A stretch of 64,000 bases of DNA from JAPPLB01 sp965208945 (GCA_965208945.1 OZ242366.1:2356001-2420000); one strand, 5' to 3'. Shown: positions 44,753 through 54,196, counted from the stretch's first letter. Made by a program: numbers and translations. Notes: a model not told the origin generated them from the sequence alone.

Positions 44753-45043
44753 GCCGATAGCGGCGAGGTCGTCCGGGTCATCGACGGTGATACGCTCCGC
44801 GTCGGGATTGCAGGACAGGATCGCACCGTCCGCCTTATCGGAGTGGATACTCCGGAGACCAGGCATCCTGCAAAAGCGGGCGTGTATTTCGGTCGTGAAG
44901 CCAAGCCCTCTCAGGCAAACTACTCATACTGTTGCCCGAGTCAGGTAAAGAGTTTGGTGGCAATGGCAAGAGTGATTGTCAAGTTGATGCCCAACATGAC
45001 TTCCAGCCGCAACAGTCGTCGATCCAGGGCAGCGACTTCCTGA
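44753..45043 (+). pseudogene. Staphylococcal-nuclease-like N-terminal fragment
   Basis: Frame reads SGEVVRVIDGDTLRVGIAGQ, DRTVRLIGVDTPETRHPAKA and GVYFGREAKP. This is the first strands of the SNase fold, including the VIDGDT and IGVDTPE motifs with Asp ligands of the calcium site and the catalytic Arg in VRLIGVDTPE. After about residue 55 the sequence loses similarity and stops at 45043, so later active-site residues are missing. No start codon is evident before the domain. Confidence 0.65.
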
Positions 45044-45111
45044 GCGGCAGCTTTAGCCTTGGCTTCGCTGGCTCCGGCTTCAATCAAGGCCTCGTAGGTG
45101 TCGGACAGCAT
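44941..45111 (-). CDS. Small coiled-coil protein with C-terminal membrane helix
   Basis: 56 residues: MLSDTYEALIEAGASEAKAK, then AAAQEVAALDRRLLRLEVML and a hydrophobic tail GINLTITLAIATKLF. The layout (an Ala-rich helix, a Leu/Arg coiled coil, a last membrane segment) is like the small DUF1640-type proteins common near mobile DNA. It lies antisense to the end of the nuclease remnant and between the direct repeats. Function unknown. Confidence 0.6.
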   Translation of the reverse strand: MLSDTYEALIEAGASEAKAKAAAQEVAALDRRLLRLEVMLGINLTITLAIATKLFT

Positions 45112-45238
45112 GAGTGCCCTGACGTGTTTCTCCTGACCCTCCGATGATGTCAGATCGGCGCTGTCGGGTTCAACTCACCCGCAAAGCCCCCTGTGGCAAG
45201 CACAGCATGGGGCTTCTGGGGGCGTCTGTGGGTGCGCC

Positions 45239-45295
45239 GCAAGCACCCTGAAGGAGACTCACGAAGACGATGAGGCGAGCCCGCACCTGATTCCT
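45239..45295 (+). repeat. Direct repeat, right copy
   Basis: GCAAGCACCCTGAAGGAGAC then TCACGAAGACGATGAGGCGA; partner of 44682. A nested hairpin (AAGCCCC with CTGTG-GCAAG-CACAG inside and GGGGCTT) lies just before it at about 45184-45216. Confidence 0.75.
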
Positions 45296-45410
45296 GAGCC
45301 CAGGGCTTCCGGTGGCTCGGCATGAGGCATGGCATGGCGAAATCGCATGGTCAGAAAGGAAGGGTCGACCGGGCGATTGTTATAATCCGCTGCGGAGGTG
45401 GCCCCGAGCC

Positions 45411-45914
45411 ATGCAATCACGAGTCCCGGCACACACGCTCATCCCTGCCGCACTGGTCTGCGGTCTGATGCTGACCGCCTGTTCTGTAGCGGTGCACAAT
45501 GATGAATCCAAGGAGCATGCCAACGTGGAAGTGAAAATCGAACACATGAATCTCCCTCATCTGCCCGAGCCGCCGGGCTTCACGCACATTGTGACGTCAT
45601 CTCCCGGCAAGACCGTCTATCTTTCGGGGCAGGGCGGATACGGCGAGGATGGCGAGCTGCCGGACGATTTCGTCACGCAGGCCGAGAACACCTTCAAGAA
45701 CCTCCAGAAGTGTCTGGAAACGGCAGGCGCGACCTTCAACGACGTCGTGAAGATGAATTACTACCTTGTCGACATCAACGACCTCGCCGAGCTGCGCGGG
45801 ATTCGTTCGAGGTACGTCAACATGGACACCCCACCTGCCTCGACGCTCGTGCAAGCGCCCCTGATCGGCGATCTGCTGATCGAGATCGACGCCATAGCGG
45901 TCGTGCCGGAGTAA
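45411..45914 (+). CDS. RidA/YjgF-family lipoprotein
   Basis: 167 residues from the ATG at 45411 (GGAGGTG upstream; a TATAAT at 45381-45386). The N-terminal IPAALVCGLMLTACS is a lipoprotein signal with lipobox LTAC. The rest is a RidA fold: GKTVYLSGQGGYGEDGELPD, QAENTFKNLQKCLETAGATF, NDVVKMNYYLVDIND and STLVQAPLIGDLLIEIDAIA. Cytosolic RidA hydrolyses reactive enamines; a lipid-anchored form is unusual. The Arg that binds the carboxylate in RidA is not apparent near STLVQ, so the activity may differ. Confidence 0.82.
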   Translation: MQSRVPAHTLIPAALVCGLMLTACSVAVHNDESKEHANVEVKIEHMNLPHLPEPPGFTHIVTSSPGKTVYLSGQGGYGEDGELPDDFVTQAENTFKNLQKCLETAGATFNDVVKMNYYLVDINDLAELRGIRSRYVNMDTPPASTLVQAPLIGDLLIEIDAIAVVPE

Positions 45915-45992
45915 CCGCGGCCGCCAGCTTGCCGTCAGCAAAACGGCCGATCATCGTGCACAATGTTTTCAGCGCCACCACGGTGACCGCCG

Positions 45993-46901
45993 ATGCAGTA
46001 TCGCCGTATTCCTCACACGCCGCTCGAGGTATCCCCGCTCTGCCTCGGAACGATGACATTCGGTACGCCCGTAGACCGGACGGACGCCGCCAACATCGTC
46101 CACCGCGCGCTGGACGGCGGCATCAACTTCATCGACACGGCTGACATCTACGAAGGGTACGCGCGCTATTGGGGCTCCCCCGGCGGGCGGGCCGAGGAGT
46201 TCCTGGGCGAAGCCCTGTTGGGCCGGCGCGAGCAGGCCGTCGTGACGACCAAAGTCGGCAACCCCGTCGGGCCGGAGCCCGCAGACACCGGACTCGGCCG
46301 TGCCCACCTCACGCGGCAGATCGAGGCGAGCCTCAAACGGCTCCGCACCGACTACGTTGATCTCTATCTGTTCCACCGGCCCGACCCGGCGACCCCGCTG
46401 GAAGAGTCCATTCGCGTCGTCGCCGGCCTCATCGGCCAGGGCAAGGTGCGCCATTGGGGATTCTCCAACTTCGATGCCCCGCAGATCCGGGACATGATCC
46501 GGATCTGCGACGAAGGCGGCTACCCCCGGCCGGTGGTCAGCCAGCCGCCTTACAGTTGGCTGAACCGAGGCGTCGAGCTCGATCATCTGCCCGCCTGCCG
46601 CCGTTTCGAGATCGCCGTAACTCCCTATCAACCCTTGCAGGGCGGGCTCCTCAGCGGCAAATACAAGCGTGGCCAACCAGTCCCCGAGGGCTCGCGCGCC
46701 GCCGAGTCGAAGTGGCTCAGCGAACCGGACGATGAGCTTCTCGACAAGCTCGACAGCTTCGAATCCGAAGCCCGCGCGGCCCGCCTAGACCCCGCCCTCT
46801 ACGCGCTGAAGTGGCTTCTCGACCGGGAGGGCGTCTGTTCGGTTGTGGCCGGCGTGAAAACCCTCCGGCAGTGGGAAGAGTTGATGGCCGTGCTCGATTG
46901 A
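45993..46901 (+). CDS. Aldo/keto reductase
   Basis: 302 residues. The tetrad is visible: Asp and Tyr in NFIDTADIYEGYARYWGSP, Lys in AVVTTKVGNPVG, His in DLYLFHRPDPATP. NADPH site residues lie in the C-terminal part (VAGVKTLRQWEELM). Closest to the oxidoreductase-type (Tas/YajO-like) branch. Substrate unknown; 78 nt after the RidA-like gene on the same strand. Confidence 0.88.
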   Translation: MQYRRIPHTPLEVSPLCLGTMTFGTPVDRTDAANIVHRALDGGINFIDTADIYEGYARYWGSPGGRAEEFLGEALLGRREQAVVTTKVGNPVGPEPADTGLGRAHLTRQIEASLKRLRTDYVDLYLFHRPDPATPLEESIRVVAGLIGQGKVRHWGFSNFDAPQIRDMIRICDEGGYPRPVVSQPPYSWLNRGVELDHLPACRRFEIAVTPYQPLQGGLLSGKYKRGQPVPEGSRAAESKWLSEPDDELLDKLDSFESEARAARLDPALYALKWLLDREGVCSVVAGVKTLRQWEELMAVLD

Positions 46902-47034
46902 AAAAAGGGCGATGCGAGAGCCTGAATATCCGGCCGGATCGCCGACATCGACGGAATCGGGGACGCAGCGAAGAGAGAACGGCGCGATGCCGCCGGTCCG
47001 GATTCGTTGCTGATGAGCCCTTTGTTGCAGACGC

Positions 47035-48735
47035 TCAGGGCAGCGGCTGCAACCCGTATTCCTCATGGATGAGGTAGGCTCGGTTGGGCTCGATGTCCTT
47101 GTAGGTGCGGAGTTGCTTGCTGGGCCACTTGACCTCGATCGAAGCGACTTCGAGGTCCTGATGGATCCCGAACGTCAGCGGCAGTTCGCTCTGTGAGCAG
47201 TAGCTCGATCCGGTGCGGACCGTCCGCCACTGCTCTCCGGACGGGCTGCGGACCGTGACTTCGGCGCCGATCGCGCTGCGATTCGAGGGCTGACCGACGA
47301 GTCGGAGGCGGAGGTGGGAGTTTTCATTGCCGCCGTCGTTGCGGTAGAGACGAGCCGGGCCGTCGTTGGTGGATACCAGGATGTCCAGGTCTCCGTCGCG
47401 ATCGTAGTCGGCGTAGGCCGCGCCGCGCGCCACCAGCGGCTGAGCGATGTCTTCTCCTACTTCGTCGAGGGCGGGATCGAACCTGCCGTTCCCGAGGTTC
47501 CGGAACAGCAGCGGAGGCTGGGCGAAGCGCACCTTCGGTTGAACGCGCTCGATTTCAGCGTCCAGGTGTCCGTTGGCCGCGAAGATGTCGAGCAGGCCGT
47601 CGAGGTCGTAGTCGAAGAAGAACATGCCGAACGTAAGTGAAAGCAGGCTCGCGCGCCCCACTGCCGACGTGGGGGCATCGTCGACAAAGAGCCCTCTTCC
47701 TTCGTTGTGGTACAGGTTGAGCATCTCGTTCGAGAAGTTGCCCACGACGAGGTGTGGTCGGCCGGAGCGGTCGTAGTCGGCCGCATCGACGCCCATGGCG
47801 CCGCGCGCCCGTCCGTCCTCCCCGAAAGCGATGCCGGCGCTCAAGCCCACCTCGCGGAATGTTCCGTTCTGCTCGTTGTGGTAGAGCTTGTTGGGCTGGG
47901 TATCGTTGGCAACGAACAGGTCCGGCCAGCCGTCGCGGTCGTAGTCGAAGACCGTGACCCCCAGGGCTTTCGAAGTGTCGTCGAACAGACGAGCCGCCTT
48001 GGTGGCGTCTTCGAAGCGGCCGTCGCCGAGATTGCGGAAGAGCCGAGAAGACACGCCGGTGTACGATTCCGGCGTGCAGTAGGACTTCGTCTCTCCGTCG
48101 AGCGAGCACCAGAGGTCCTCTTCCGGCGACCACCGGACGTAGTTGGCGACGAACAGGTCGAGCCGGCCGTCGCGGTCGTAGTCGAACCAGGCGGCGCTGG
48201 TGCCGAAGTCGTCGTTGTCGATGCCCGCCGCTTGCGTCACGTCCACAAAGCTCCCCTGGCCGTTGTTGCGAAAGAGCCGGTCGCCTTCCAAGGCGGTGAT
48301 GTAGATGTCGGAGTCGCCGTCGTTGTCGTAGTCGGCGATCGCGGTCCCGAAGCCGAAGATCTCGATGTCGAGTCCGGCGTCCGCGGTCACATCGGTGAAG
48401 GCGCCGTGACCGTCGTTCCGGTAGAGCGCCGGGGTCGTTGTTCGTCCGGGAACAGGTTGCCAGCTTCGACTGTTGATGAGAAGGATATCGGGCCGTTCGT
48501 CACCGTTGTAATCGAAGAAAGCACAGCCGGAGCCGAGGGTCTCAGGCAGGAATTTCTTGCCGGAGCGGCCGTTGTGGTGTTCGAATCGGATGCCGGCGGC
48601 AGCCGTCACTTCGGTGAATGCCACGTCGGCCCGTCCGGCTTCGCCGTCGGTCGGCTTGGTGGTGCTTTCGCGGTCCGGCGAGCATGCGCTGAGGCAGAAC
48701 AGGATCGCCGGCAGGAATCGTCGGGAACGGCTCAT
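47035..48735 (-). CDS. FG-GAP/VCBS-repeat lipoprotein with ASPIC/UnbV domain
   Basis: 566 residues from the ATG at 48735, which overlaps the stop of the upstream protease gene (ATGA). Lipobox LSACS in FLPAILFCLSACS. At least seven FG-GAP-like blades with calcium-type loops (DYDNDGDSDIYI, DYDRDGRLDLFVANYVRW, DYDRDGWPDLFVAND, DYDLDGLLDIFAANGHLD, DYDRDGDLDILVSTNDG). The C-terminal SAIGAEVTVRSPSGEQWRTV and YCSQSELPLTFGI is the ASPIC/UnbV domain. Surface-exposed propeller of unknown ligand. Confidence 0.88.
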   Translation of the reverse strand: MSRSRRFLPAILFCLSACSPDRESTTKPTDGEAGRADVAFTEVTAAAGIRFEHHNGRSGKKFLPETLGSGCAFFDYNGDERPDILLINSRSWQPVPGRTTTPALYRNDGHGAFTDVTADAGLDIEIFGFGTAIADYDNDGDSDIYITALEGDRLFRNNGQGSFVDVTQAAGIDNDDFGTSAAWFDYDRDGRLDLFVANYVRWSPEEDLWCSLDGETKSYCTPESYTGVSSRLFRNLGDGRFEDATKAARLFDDTSKALGVTVFDYDRDGWPDLFVANDTQPNKLYHNEQNGTFREVGLSAGIAFGEDGRARGAMGVDAADYDRSGRPHLVVGNFSNEMLNLYHNEGRGLFVDDAPTSAVGRASLLSLTFGMFFFDYDLDGLLDIFAANGHLDAEIERVQPKVRFAQPPLLFRNLGNGRFDPALDEVGEDIAQPLVARGAAYADYDRDGDLDILVSTNDGPARLYRNDGGNENSHLRLRLVGQPSNRSAIGAEVTVRSPSGEQWRTVRTGSSYCSQSELPLTFGIHQDLEVASIEVKWPSKQLRTYKDIEPNRAYLIHEEYGLQPLP

Positions 48736-50231
48736 GGCCGGGCGGGGACCTGCAACTGCTCGGCGAGTGTGCGGAGGGCAGCGCGAACGACCGGATCGCG
48801 GCGAGTCGACACTTCGTCTCCTTTTTCTACGCCGATGGCGAGATTGAAGATTTCCTGCTTGATGCGGTTGCGGATAAACCCGACGGTCGAGGACCACTCG
48901 GAGAGGCTGGGTTGGATACGGCGTTTGTCCAGAAAGGTGTGGAATTCGTCGAGGAGTTCCGGCGATATCTCGAAGTCTTCCCCGATGCCGCTATGGTTTC
49001 GGAGATACTCCTGGGCGAACTCGAAGAACGAGTTGGAACTCTCCATGACGGCCTCGAAATGAGTGTAGCCGCGCGGCGGCACGGCCTGATCGGGGTTGAC
49101 TCCTCCTCCGCCTTTGACGATTCGGCCGGAGTCGGTGCGGAACTCCTGAACCGTGGTTGATTCTTCCTTGCAGTCCGCCAAGGCGTACATTTCGCAGGCG
49201 TGGTCTCCCAGCGGTCGTTGAATCGAGCGGCCGCTCGGTGTGAGATAGCGCGCGGTCGTAAGGGCGACGGCAGCGCCTCCCGAGAGCTGAAAGACGCTCT
49301 GCACCAGGCCCTTTCCGAAGCTTGTCGTGCCGAGGATGCTGGCGCGGTCGTGGTCTTGCAGGGCTCCCGCGAGCAGCTCGGCGGCACTCGCGGTTCGATC
49401 GTCGACGAGCACGGAGACGGGAAAGTCGTAGGGCTGCGAGTTTTCCGGGACTTCCACATCCTGCGGCGGGCCCTCGCGCCCTTCCACCCACAAGATGTCC
49501 TGCCCGGGCTGCAGGAAGAACGACGCTACCATGATGGCGGATTCGACGATGCCGCCGGGGTTCTGGCGCAGATCGAGGACCAGGCCGTTCATGCCATCGG
49601 CCTGCAGGCGCTCGATCGCCGCGCGGAACTCACTGGCCGTTGTCTGTTCGAAATTCGCCAGCTTGATGTAGGCGAGACCGGGTTCCAGAAAGAAGACATG
49701 GCTCACGCTCGGGTCGGCCATCTCGGCGGGGACGAGTTCCATCGGAATCAAGCGTGCAAAGCCGGGCCGTTTGACCATCAATTGAGCCCGTTGTTGCCGT
49801 GACTGTCCGAGCAATTGAATCAACTGATCGATGCTCAACCTCGATAGCGGATAGCGGTTGATGACCATGATCTCGTCGCCCGGAGAGAGGCCGGAACGCG
49901 CGGAGGGGCTGTCGGGCAGGGTCTGCAGGACGATGACTCTCCCCGGCAAGAGCGAGACGACGCTGCCGAAGCCCTTTTCGGTTGAGCGCTGCATCTCCCG
50001 GAGACTTTCGTATTGATCAGGGTCAAGAAATGCGCTATGGGGATCGAGGGTCTGCATCATCCCCGGCAATACGCCCTGGTAGAAGACCTCCTCGGGATCG
50101 ATGGCATCGGCGTAATTGGCCTCGACTACGTTGTACACGTCGAGAAAACGCCGGAGATTCTCCTCGAGGGAGTCGCCGTCGAGCGCAGGAAGCGGCCAAG
50201 CCAGCAAGGCCAGCACGAAGAGCAATCGCAT
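48732..50231 (-). CDS. S41-family C-terminal processing protease with PDZ domain
   Basis: 499 residues from the ATG at 50231 (MRLLFVLALLAWPLPALDGD, a signal peptide). PDZ domain about 85-170 (VIVLQTLPDSPSARSGLSPG, DEIMVINRYPLSRLSIDQ). Protease motifs: LVLDLRQNPGGIVESAIMV, nucleophile Ser in VDDRTASAAELLAGAL, Lys in GTTSFGKGLVQSVFQL. CtpA-like. It precedes the ASPIC/UnbV gene with a 4-nt overlap, so the two are likely one operon. Confidence 0.9.
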   Translation of the reverse strand: MRLLFVLALLAWPLPALDGDSLEENLRRFLDVYNVVEANYADAIDPEEVFYQGVLPGMMQTLDPHSAFLDPDQYESLREMQRSTEKGFGSVVSLLPGRVIVLQTLPDSPSARSGLSPGDEIMVINRYPLSRLSIDQLIQLLGQSRQQRAQLMVKRPGFARLIPMELVPAEMADPSVSHVFFLEPGLAYIKLANFEQTTASEFRAAIERLQADGMNGLVLDLRQNPGGIVESAIMVASFFLQPGQDILWVEGREGPPQDVEVPENSQPYDFPVSVLVDDRTASAAELLAGALQDHDRASILGTTSFGKGLVQSVFQLSGGAAVALTTARYLTPSGRSIQRPLGDHACEMYALADCKEESTTVQEFRTDSGRIVKGGGGVNPDQAVPPRGYTHFEAVMESSNSFFEFAQEYLRNHSGIGEDFEISPELLDEFHTFLDKRRIQPSLSEWSSTVGFIRNRIKQEIFNLAIGVEKGDEVSTRRDPVVRAALRTLAEQLQVPARP

Positions 50232-50482
50232 GATTCGGGGGGACGGCGAGGAATCGTCTTGATTATATCGTTGGCTTGGTACCGCCTTTGTAAGTCGGTC
50301 GGGTTGGACGGCGGGCAATTGGCGTGCGGAAGAACCGCGGCGTAGCGTCCAGGCAGGGGCCTCACATTGCTTGTTTCGGCTTACCGCCGTGAAGAGTCTC
50401 ACCCCCCTCGGCCTATCTATAATGCCAAGCGGTGCTTGTCTCGAAAATGGGGTAGATCCGAGTGGTGAAGGAGCAACTAGTT

Positions 50483-52027
50483 ATGCAGAAATCAGCAATG
50501 GTTACACGGCGTGGTGTCTTTCAGGCCGGTGCTTTGTCGGCGGCCGGATTGCTGGGAGGCGTGGCATCGCCCGCGGGAGCGGCGGGACGCCCGGCGAGCG
50601 CCGCGGTATATGAGCGCATCGGAGTGCGGCCCTTCATCAATCTGACGGGCGCGTTCACGATCAACGGCGGCATGCTGACGCTGCCCGAAGTCAAGCAGGC
50701 GATGGAGGAAGCGTCTCACTTCTCCGTCCACATGGACGAGTTGATGGCGGCGGTGGGCCCGCGGCTGGCCGAGCTGTTGCAGTGCGAGGCGGCGATCGTC
50801 ACGTCCGGGTGCTCGGCGGCGCTCACTCATGCCACCTCGGCCTGTGTCGCCGGCGGCGACCCGGAACTCATCCAGCAGTTGCCCGATCTGACCGGGCTCA
50901 AGGATGAAGTCGTGATGCTCCACCGCTACACCTACGACCACGCCATCCGCACGCTGGGCGTCAAGCTCACCGCCGTAACGACGAGAGAGGAGTTTCTCAA
51001 CGCTCTCAGCCATCGGACAGCGATGGTCGCGTTGACGGCTCACGGAGCGTCCGGCCGCGAGTTTCCATTGGAGGAAATCGTGGTAGCCGCGCATGAGCAA
51101 GACATCCCGGTGCTCGTCGATGCGGCCGCTGCCTATCCGCGGTCGCCGGACCCCTATCTTGCTCGCGGCGCGGATCTCGTGACCTACAGCGGGGGCAAGT
51201 TGTATCGCGGTCCGCAGTGCACGGGCTTTCTGTTCGGGCGCAAGGATCTCGTCGATGCAGCCTGGCTGAACAGTTCGCCGCATCATTCCTTCGGACGGGC
51301 GATGAAGGTCGGCAAGGAAGAGATCATGGGAGCGCTCGCGGCCGTCGAAGCGTGCTTTGCACGCCGGGGCCTCGACAAGGAAGTCGCGATGTGGAGCGAC
51401 TGGTTGGGCCGCATCGCGAGACGCATCGAGCAGGTCCCCGGCGTCTCGACGAAGCTGGTGGCTCGGCCGCCGGCGAGTGATCACTCGTACCTGGATGTTT
51501 CATGGGACCGCGCGAAGATCGGATACACCGCCGGCGAATTGCACGACGTGTTGTTCATGGGTGAACCCCGCTTGCAGACGATGGCAGGCGGAGAGGGCAA
51601 CAGGTTCCCGTTGCGGGTGACGAATATCGAAGAGGACCAGGTGTCGATTGTGGCGGAGCGTCTGTACGAAGTGTTCCATGCGGCTCCGCGCCCGAAGGAA
51701 GTAAGCCGCGCCGCGCCGGTGGCGGATCTCACCGGGCGCTGGGATGCGGAGGTGACCTTCGTGCGGGGCTCATCGACACATCAGTTCTACTTCGAGGCCG
51801 ATGGCAATCGTCTGGCTGGCACGCACCACGGGCGCAATGCCCAGGCAGGCCTTCGCGGGTTTATCGACGGCGGTCGGGTGGAGTTCGCCAGCCGCATTCG
51901 TTACCAGGGGTCCAACCTCAACTACGCCTTCCAGGGAGAGTTGCGCGGCGATACCATCTCCGGCGAAGTGCGGCTGGGAGAGTACGGACCGGCAACCTGG
52001 AGCGCCCGGCGGCACAAGCCGGCGTAG
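50483..52027 (+). CDS. Tat-exported SelA-like PLP enzyme with added C-terminal domain
   Basis: 514 residues from the ATG at 50483 (AAGGAG upstream). Twin-Arg signal TRRGVFQAGALSAAGLLGGV. The SelA/D-glucosaminate-6-phosphate ammonia-lyase-like fold begins with YERIGVRPFINLTGAFTING; Asp and the PLP Lys are in VDAAAAYPRS and VTYSGGKLYRGPQCTGFLFG. From about residue 425 a separate beta-rich domain (DLTGRWDAEVTFVRG, FYFEADGNRLAGTHHGR) ends the protein. Likely periplasmic lyase or aminotransferase; substrate unknown. Confidence 0.82.
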   Translation: MQKSAMVTRRGVFQAGALSAAGLLGGVASPAGAAGRPASAAVYERIGVRPFINLTGAFTINGGMLTLPEVKQAMEEASHFSVHMDELMAAVGPRLAELLQCEAAIVTSGCSAALTHATSACVAGGDPELIQQLPDLTGLKDEVVMLHRYTYDHAIRTLGVKLTAVTTREEFLNALSHRTAMVALTAHGASGREFPLEEIVVAAHEQDIPVLVDAAAAYPRSPDPYLARGADLVTYSGGKLYRGPQCTGFLFGRKDLVDAAWLNSSPHHSFGRAMKVGKEEIMGALAAVEACFARRGLDKEVAMWSDWLGRIARRIEQVPGVSTKLVARPPASDHSYLDVSWDRAKIGYTAGELHDVLFMGEPRLQTMAGGEGNRFPLRVTNIEEDQVSIVAERLYEVFHAAPRPKEVSRAAPVADLTGRWDAEVTFVRGSSTHQFYFEADGNRLAGTHHGRNAQAGLRGFIDGGRVEFASRIRYQGSNLNYAFQGELRGDTISGEVRLGEYGPATWSARRHKPA

Positions 52028-52135
52028 CGGACGTCAGCCGATAGATCGTATCTCGGCGCGGGCGGGGACTTCGAAGGCCTCGACCGGCGCCAAGGGGGCC
52101 TCCGGCTCGGAACTCGCTACTACAATGAAGCGTTC

Positions 52136-52585
52136 GTGCGCGCCGTCATCCAGCGAGTCAGTTCGGCGGAGGTGAGTGTCGAAGGGAAGATCGAGGGACG
52201 GATCGGGCGCGGGCTGCTGGTGCTGCTCGGCGTGGGTCGTGGGGATACTGCCAGGGACGCAGCCTACCTGGCCGGGAAGACGGCCGGACTCCGGATCTTC
52301 GAAGGAGCGGACGGCCGGATGACGCGCTCGGCCCGCGACCTGGGCGCCGCCGTTCTGGCCGTGCCGCAGTTCACGCTCTACGGAGATGTGCGGCGGGGAT
52401 TGCGGCCGAGCTTCGACGGCGCCGCTGATCCCGAGTTGGCCGTGGCTCTGTACGAGGAGTACGTGGGATTGCTGCGTGACGAAGGCTTGGAGGTGGCCAC
52501 GGGCGTGTTCCAGGCGATGATGCGGGTCCAACTGGTGAACGAAGGTCCGGTTACCATCCTGTTGGACTCGACCAAGTTGCTCTGA
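52136..52585 (+). CDS. dtd: D-aminoacyl-tRNA deacylase
   Basis: 149 residues from a GTG start. MRAVIQRVSSAEVSVEGKIE is the Dtd start; AVPQFTLYGDVRRGLRPSF replaces the usual SQFTLY with PQFTLY, and LVNEGPVTILLDS is the Gly-cisPro-type motif end. The enzyme frees D-amino acids from tRNA. Confidence 0.93.
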   Translation: MRAVIQRVSSAEVSVEGKIEGRIGRGLLVLLGVGRGDTARDAAYLAGKTAGLRIFEGADGRMTRSARDLGAAVLAVPQFTLYGDVRRGLRPSFDGAADPELAVALYEEYVGLLRDEGLEVATGVFQAMMRVQLVNEGPVTILLDSTKLL

Positions 52586-52735
52586 CGGGGCGCACAACCC
52601 GGGAGCCACCGCCGTTCGAGCAGGATGCGCTTCCCCCTTCCCAAGACGGAGTGTCGGCGAAGCCATGTGCTCGTCACCCGTTCAGCGGTCAGTATTGGAA
52701 TCGTTCAGCAAGGTAATTGCGGTTTTCCCCATCAA

Positions 52736-52915
52736 CCTGCATTTCTCACCACGTGGCGAGGCGAAGTGCGTGAGAGGGCCGTCAGGACGAGGCGCGAGCC
52801 GCTTGGCGCGCGCAGGCGTACTTGAACAGTACGTTGAGCACGGCAAGCAAGCGCAACGAAGTCCTGGCGGTCGTATCGCGTGCTTCGACCGTCGGGTGGT
52901 GAGAAAGGCAGGTTA
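52736..52915 (-). repeat. Inverted-repeat element copy E6
   Basis: Complete short-variant copy, opposite orientation to E1-E5 (CCTGCATTTCTCACCACGTG to GTGGTGAGAAAGGCAGGTTA). Ends 15 nt before the DUF1501 stop. The 150 bp before it (52586-52735) show no gene. Confidence 0.87.
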
Positions 52916-52930
52916 ATGGGGTGGGCCGTT

Positions 52931-54196
52931 TCAAAGAATCGGGAGTATCGGCCACGACTCGCCGATCAGAGGTATCGGATCCACCTCCAGCCAGTTGCTC
53001 AGGACCGTCGCGTAGACGCTGCGAAAGTCCACGTTGTGCGCCATGTCTCCGATGGGATCCAGGTACAGAGGGTCCAGACTGGGCTGCTCTCCGTAGAGGC
53101 CCGGAATGACATTTTCTCCGAACAGAAACATTTGATTCGCCGTTCCGTGATCGGTGCCGCGGCTGGCGTTCTCGCTGACGCGCCGCCCGAACTCGCTGAA
53201 GCTCATGATCAGCACGTCGTTCTGCATGCCCATTTCCCGCACATCGTCCCAGAAAGCCTTGACGGCCGAAGAAAAGGTTTTCAGCAGATAGGCATGTCTT
53301 CCCTCACCGGAGTCGTTCGGATCGACTTGGCCGGCGTGGGTGTCAAATCCGGCAAGGGTGGCGTAATACACCGTTGCTCCAATGTCGGCGGAGATGATCT
53401 GGGCGATGGTTTTCAAGTTGCCGGCAAAGGCGGTGTCGGGGTATTCGATGCTGCTGGAGTAGTTCTTACGACCTTCCAGGATTTCTGCCGCGCTGTACGT
53501 GGCATCCAGGACGGTCTGAGTCACATACTCCTGGAAGGGAGGAAACAGAGTAGGGGGGGCCGAGATAATGCTCTGGAAGGCGGCATTCTTGTTGCCCTGG
53601 TCCCCACGATAATACGGAGCGTTCTGGAGCTTGTAGGTATCGATGCTCTTGATGGAGGGTGAGGCCCCGGACTCGGAGATCATGGCCCTGGGAACGCGTC
53701 CGCCGATGTTGATCCCCTGTAAGGTTCCTGAATTCTCGGAACGGTCGAAGTACTTGGCCAGCCAGCCGTTGGAGCCGATTTGCTCCGCTTCCGCGGTATG
53801 CCAGATGTCCCGGGACCGGAAGTGAGAGCGATTGGGATTGGGATAGCCCACCCCCTGCACGATCGTCATCTTGCCGCCGTCATGGAGTTCCCTGAAACCG
53901 GTGAGTGAAGGATGAAAGCCCAACCGGTCATCCAGGGGCAGCACGCTCCGGGGATCGATGGCCAGGGTGGGCCGCTCTCGGTAGTAGAAGTCGTTGGTAT
54001 GGGGAACAATCGTGTTCAGTCCATCGCATCCGCCTGCCAGCTCGATTACCACCAGAATTCGACCTGTGCCGGCCATCGAGCCCTGTGCTCCTTGAAGACT
54101 CCGAACCAGGAAAGTCGGGGCGGACAAGCTGGCGGAAATCATGGTGAGACCTTTCAGAAAATCTCTGCGATTTCTCGATAGCCGGGTTCGGAACAT
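52931..54196 (-). CDS. DUF1501 family protein, Tat-type signal
   Basis: 421 residues from the ATG at 54196. MFRTRLSRNRRDFLKGLTMI contains an RRDF Tat-like motif. DUF1501 features: VIELAGGCDGLNTIVPHTND, DRLGFHPSLTGFRELHDGG, RSHFRSRDIWHTAE and ASRGTDHGTANQMFLFGENV. An upstream in-frame start lies inside element E7 and is rejected. DUF1501 proteins, sulfatase-like, are usually encoded next to DUF1800 proteins, as here. Function unknown. Confidence 0.87.
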   Translation of the reverse strand: MFRTRLSRNRRDFLKGLTMISASLSAPTFLVRSLQGAQGSMAGTGRILVVIELAGGCDGLNTIVPHTNDFYYRERPTLAIDPRSVLPLDDRLGFHPSLTGFRELHDGGKMTIVQGVGYPNPNRSHFRSRDIWHTAEAEQIGSNGWLAKYFDRSENSGTLQGINIGGRVPRAMISESGASPSIKSIDTYKLQNAPYYRGDQGNKNAAFQSIISAPPTLFPPFQEYVTQTVLDATYSAAEILEGRKNYSSSIEYPDTAFAGNLKTIAQIISADIGATVYYATLAGFDTHAGQVDPNDSGEGRHAYLLKTFSSAVKAFWDDVREMGMQNDVLIMSFSEFGRRVSENASRGTDHGTANQMFLFGENVIPGLYGEQPSLDPLYLDPIGDMAHNVDFRSVYATVLSNWLEVDPIPLIGESWPILPIL

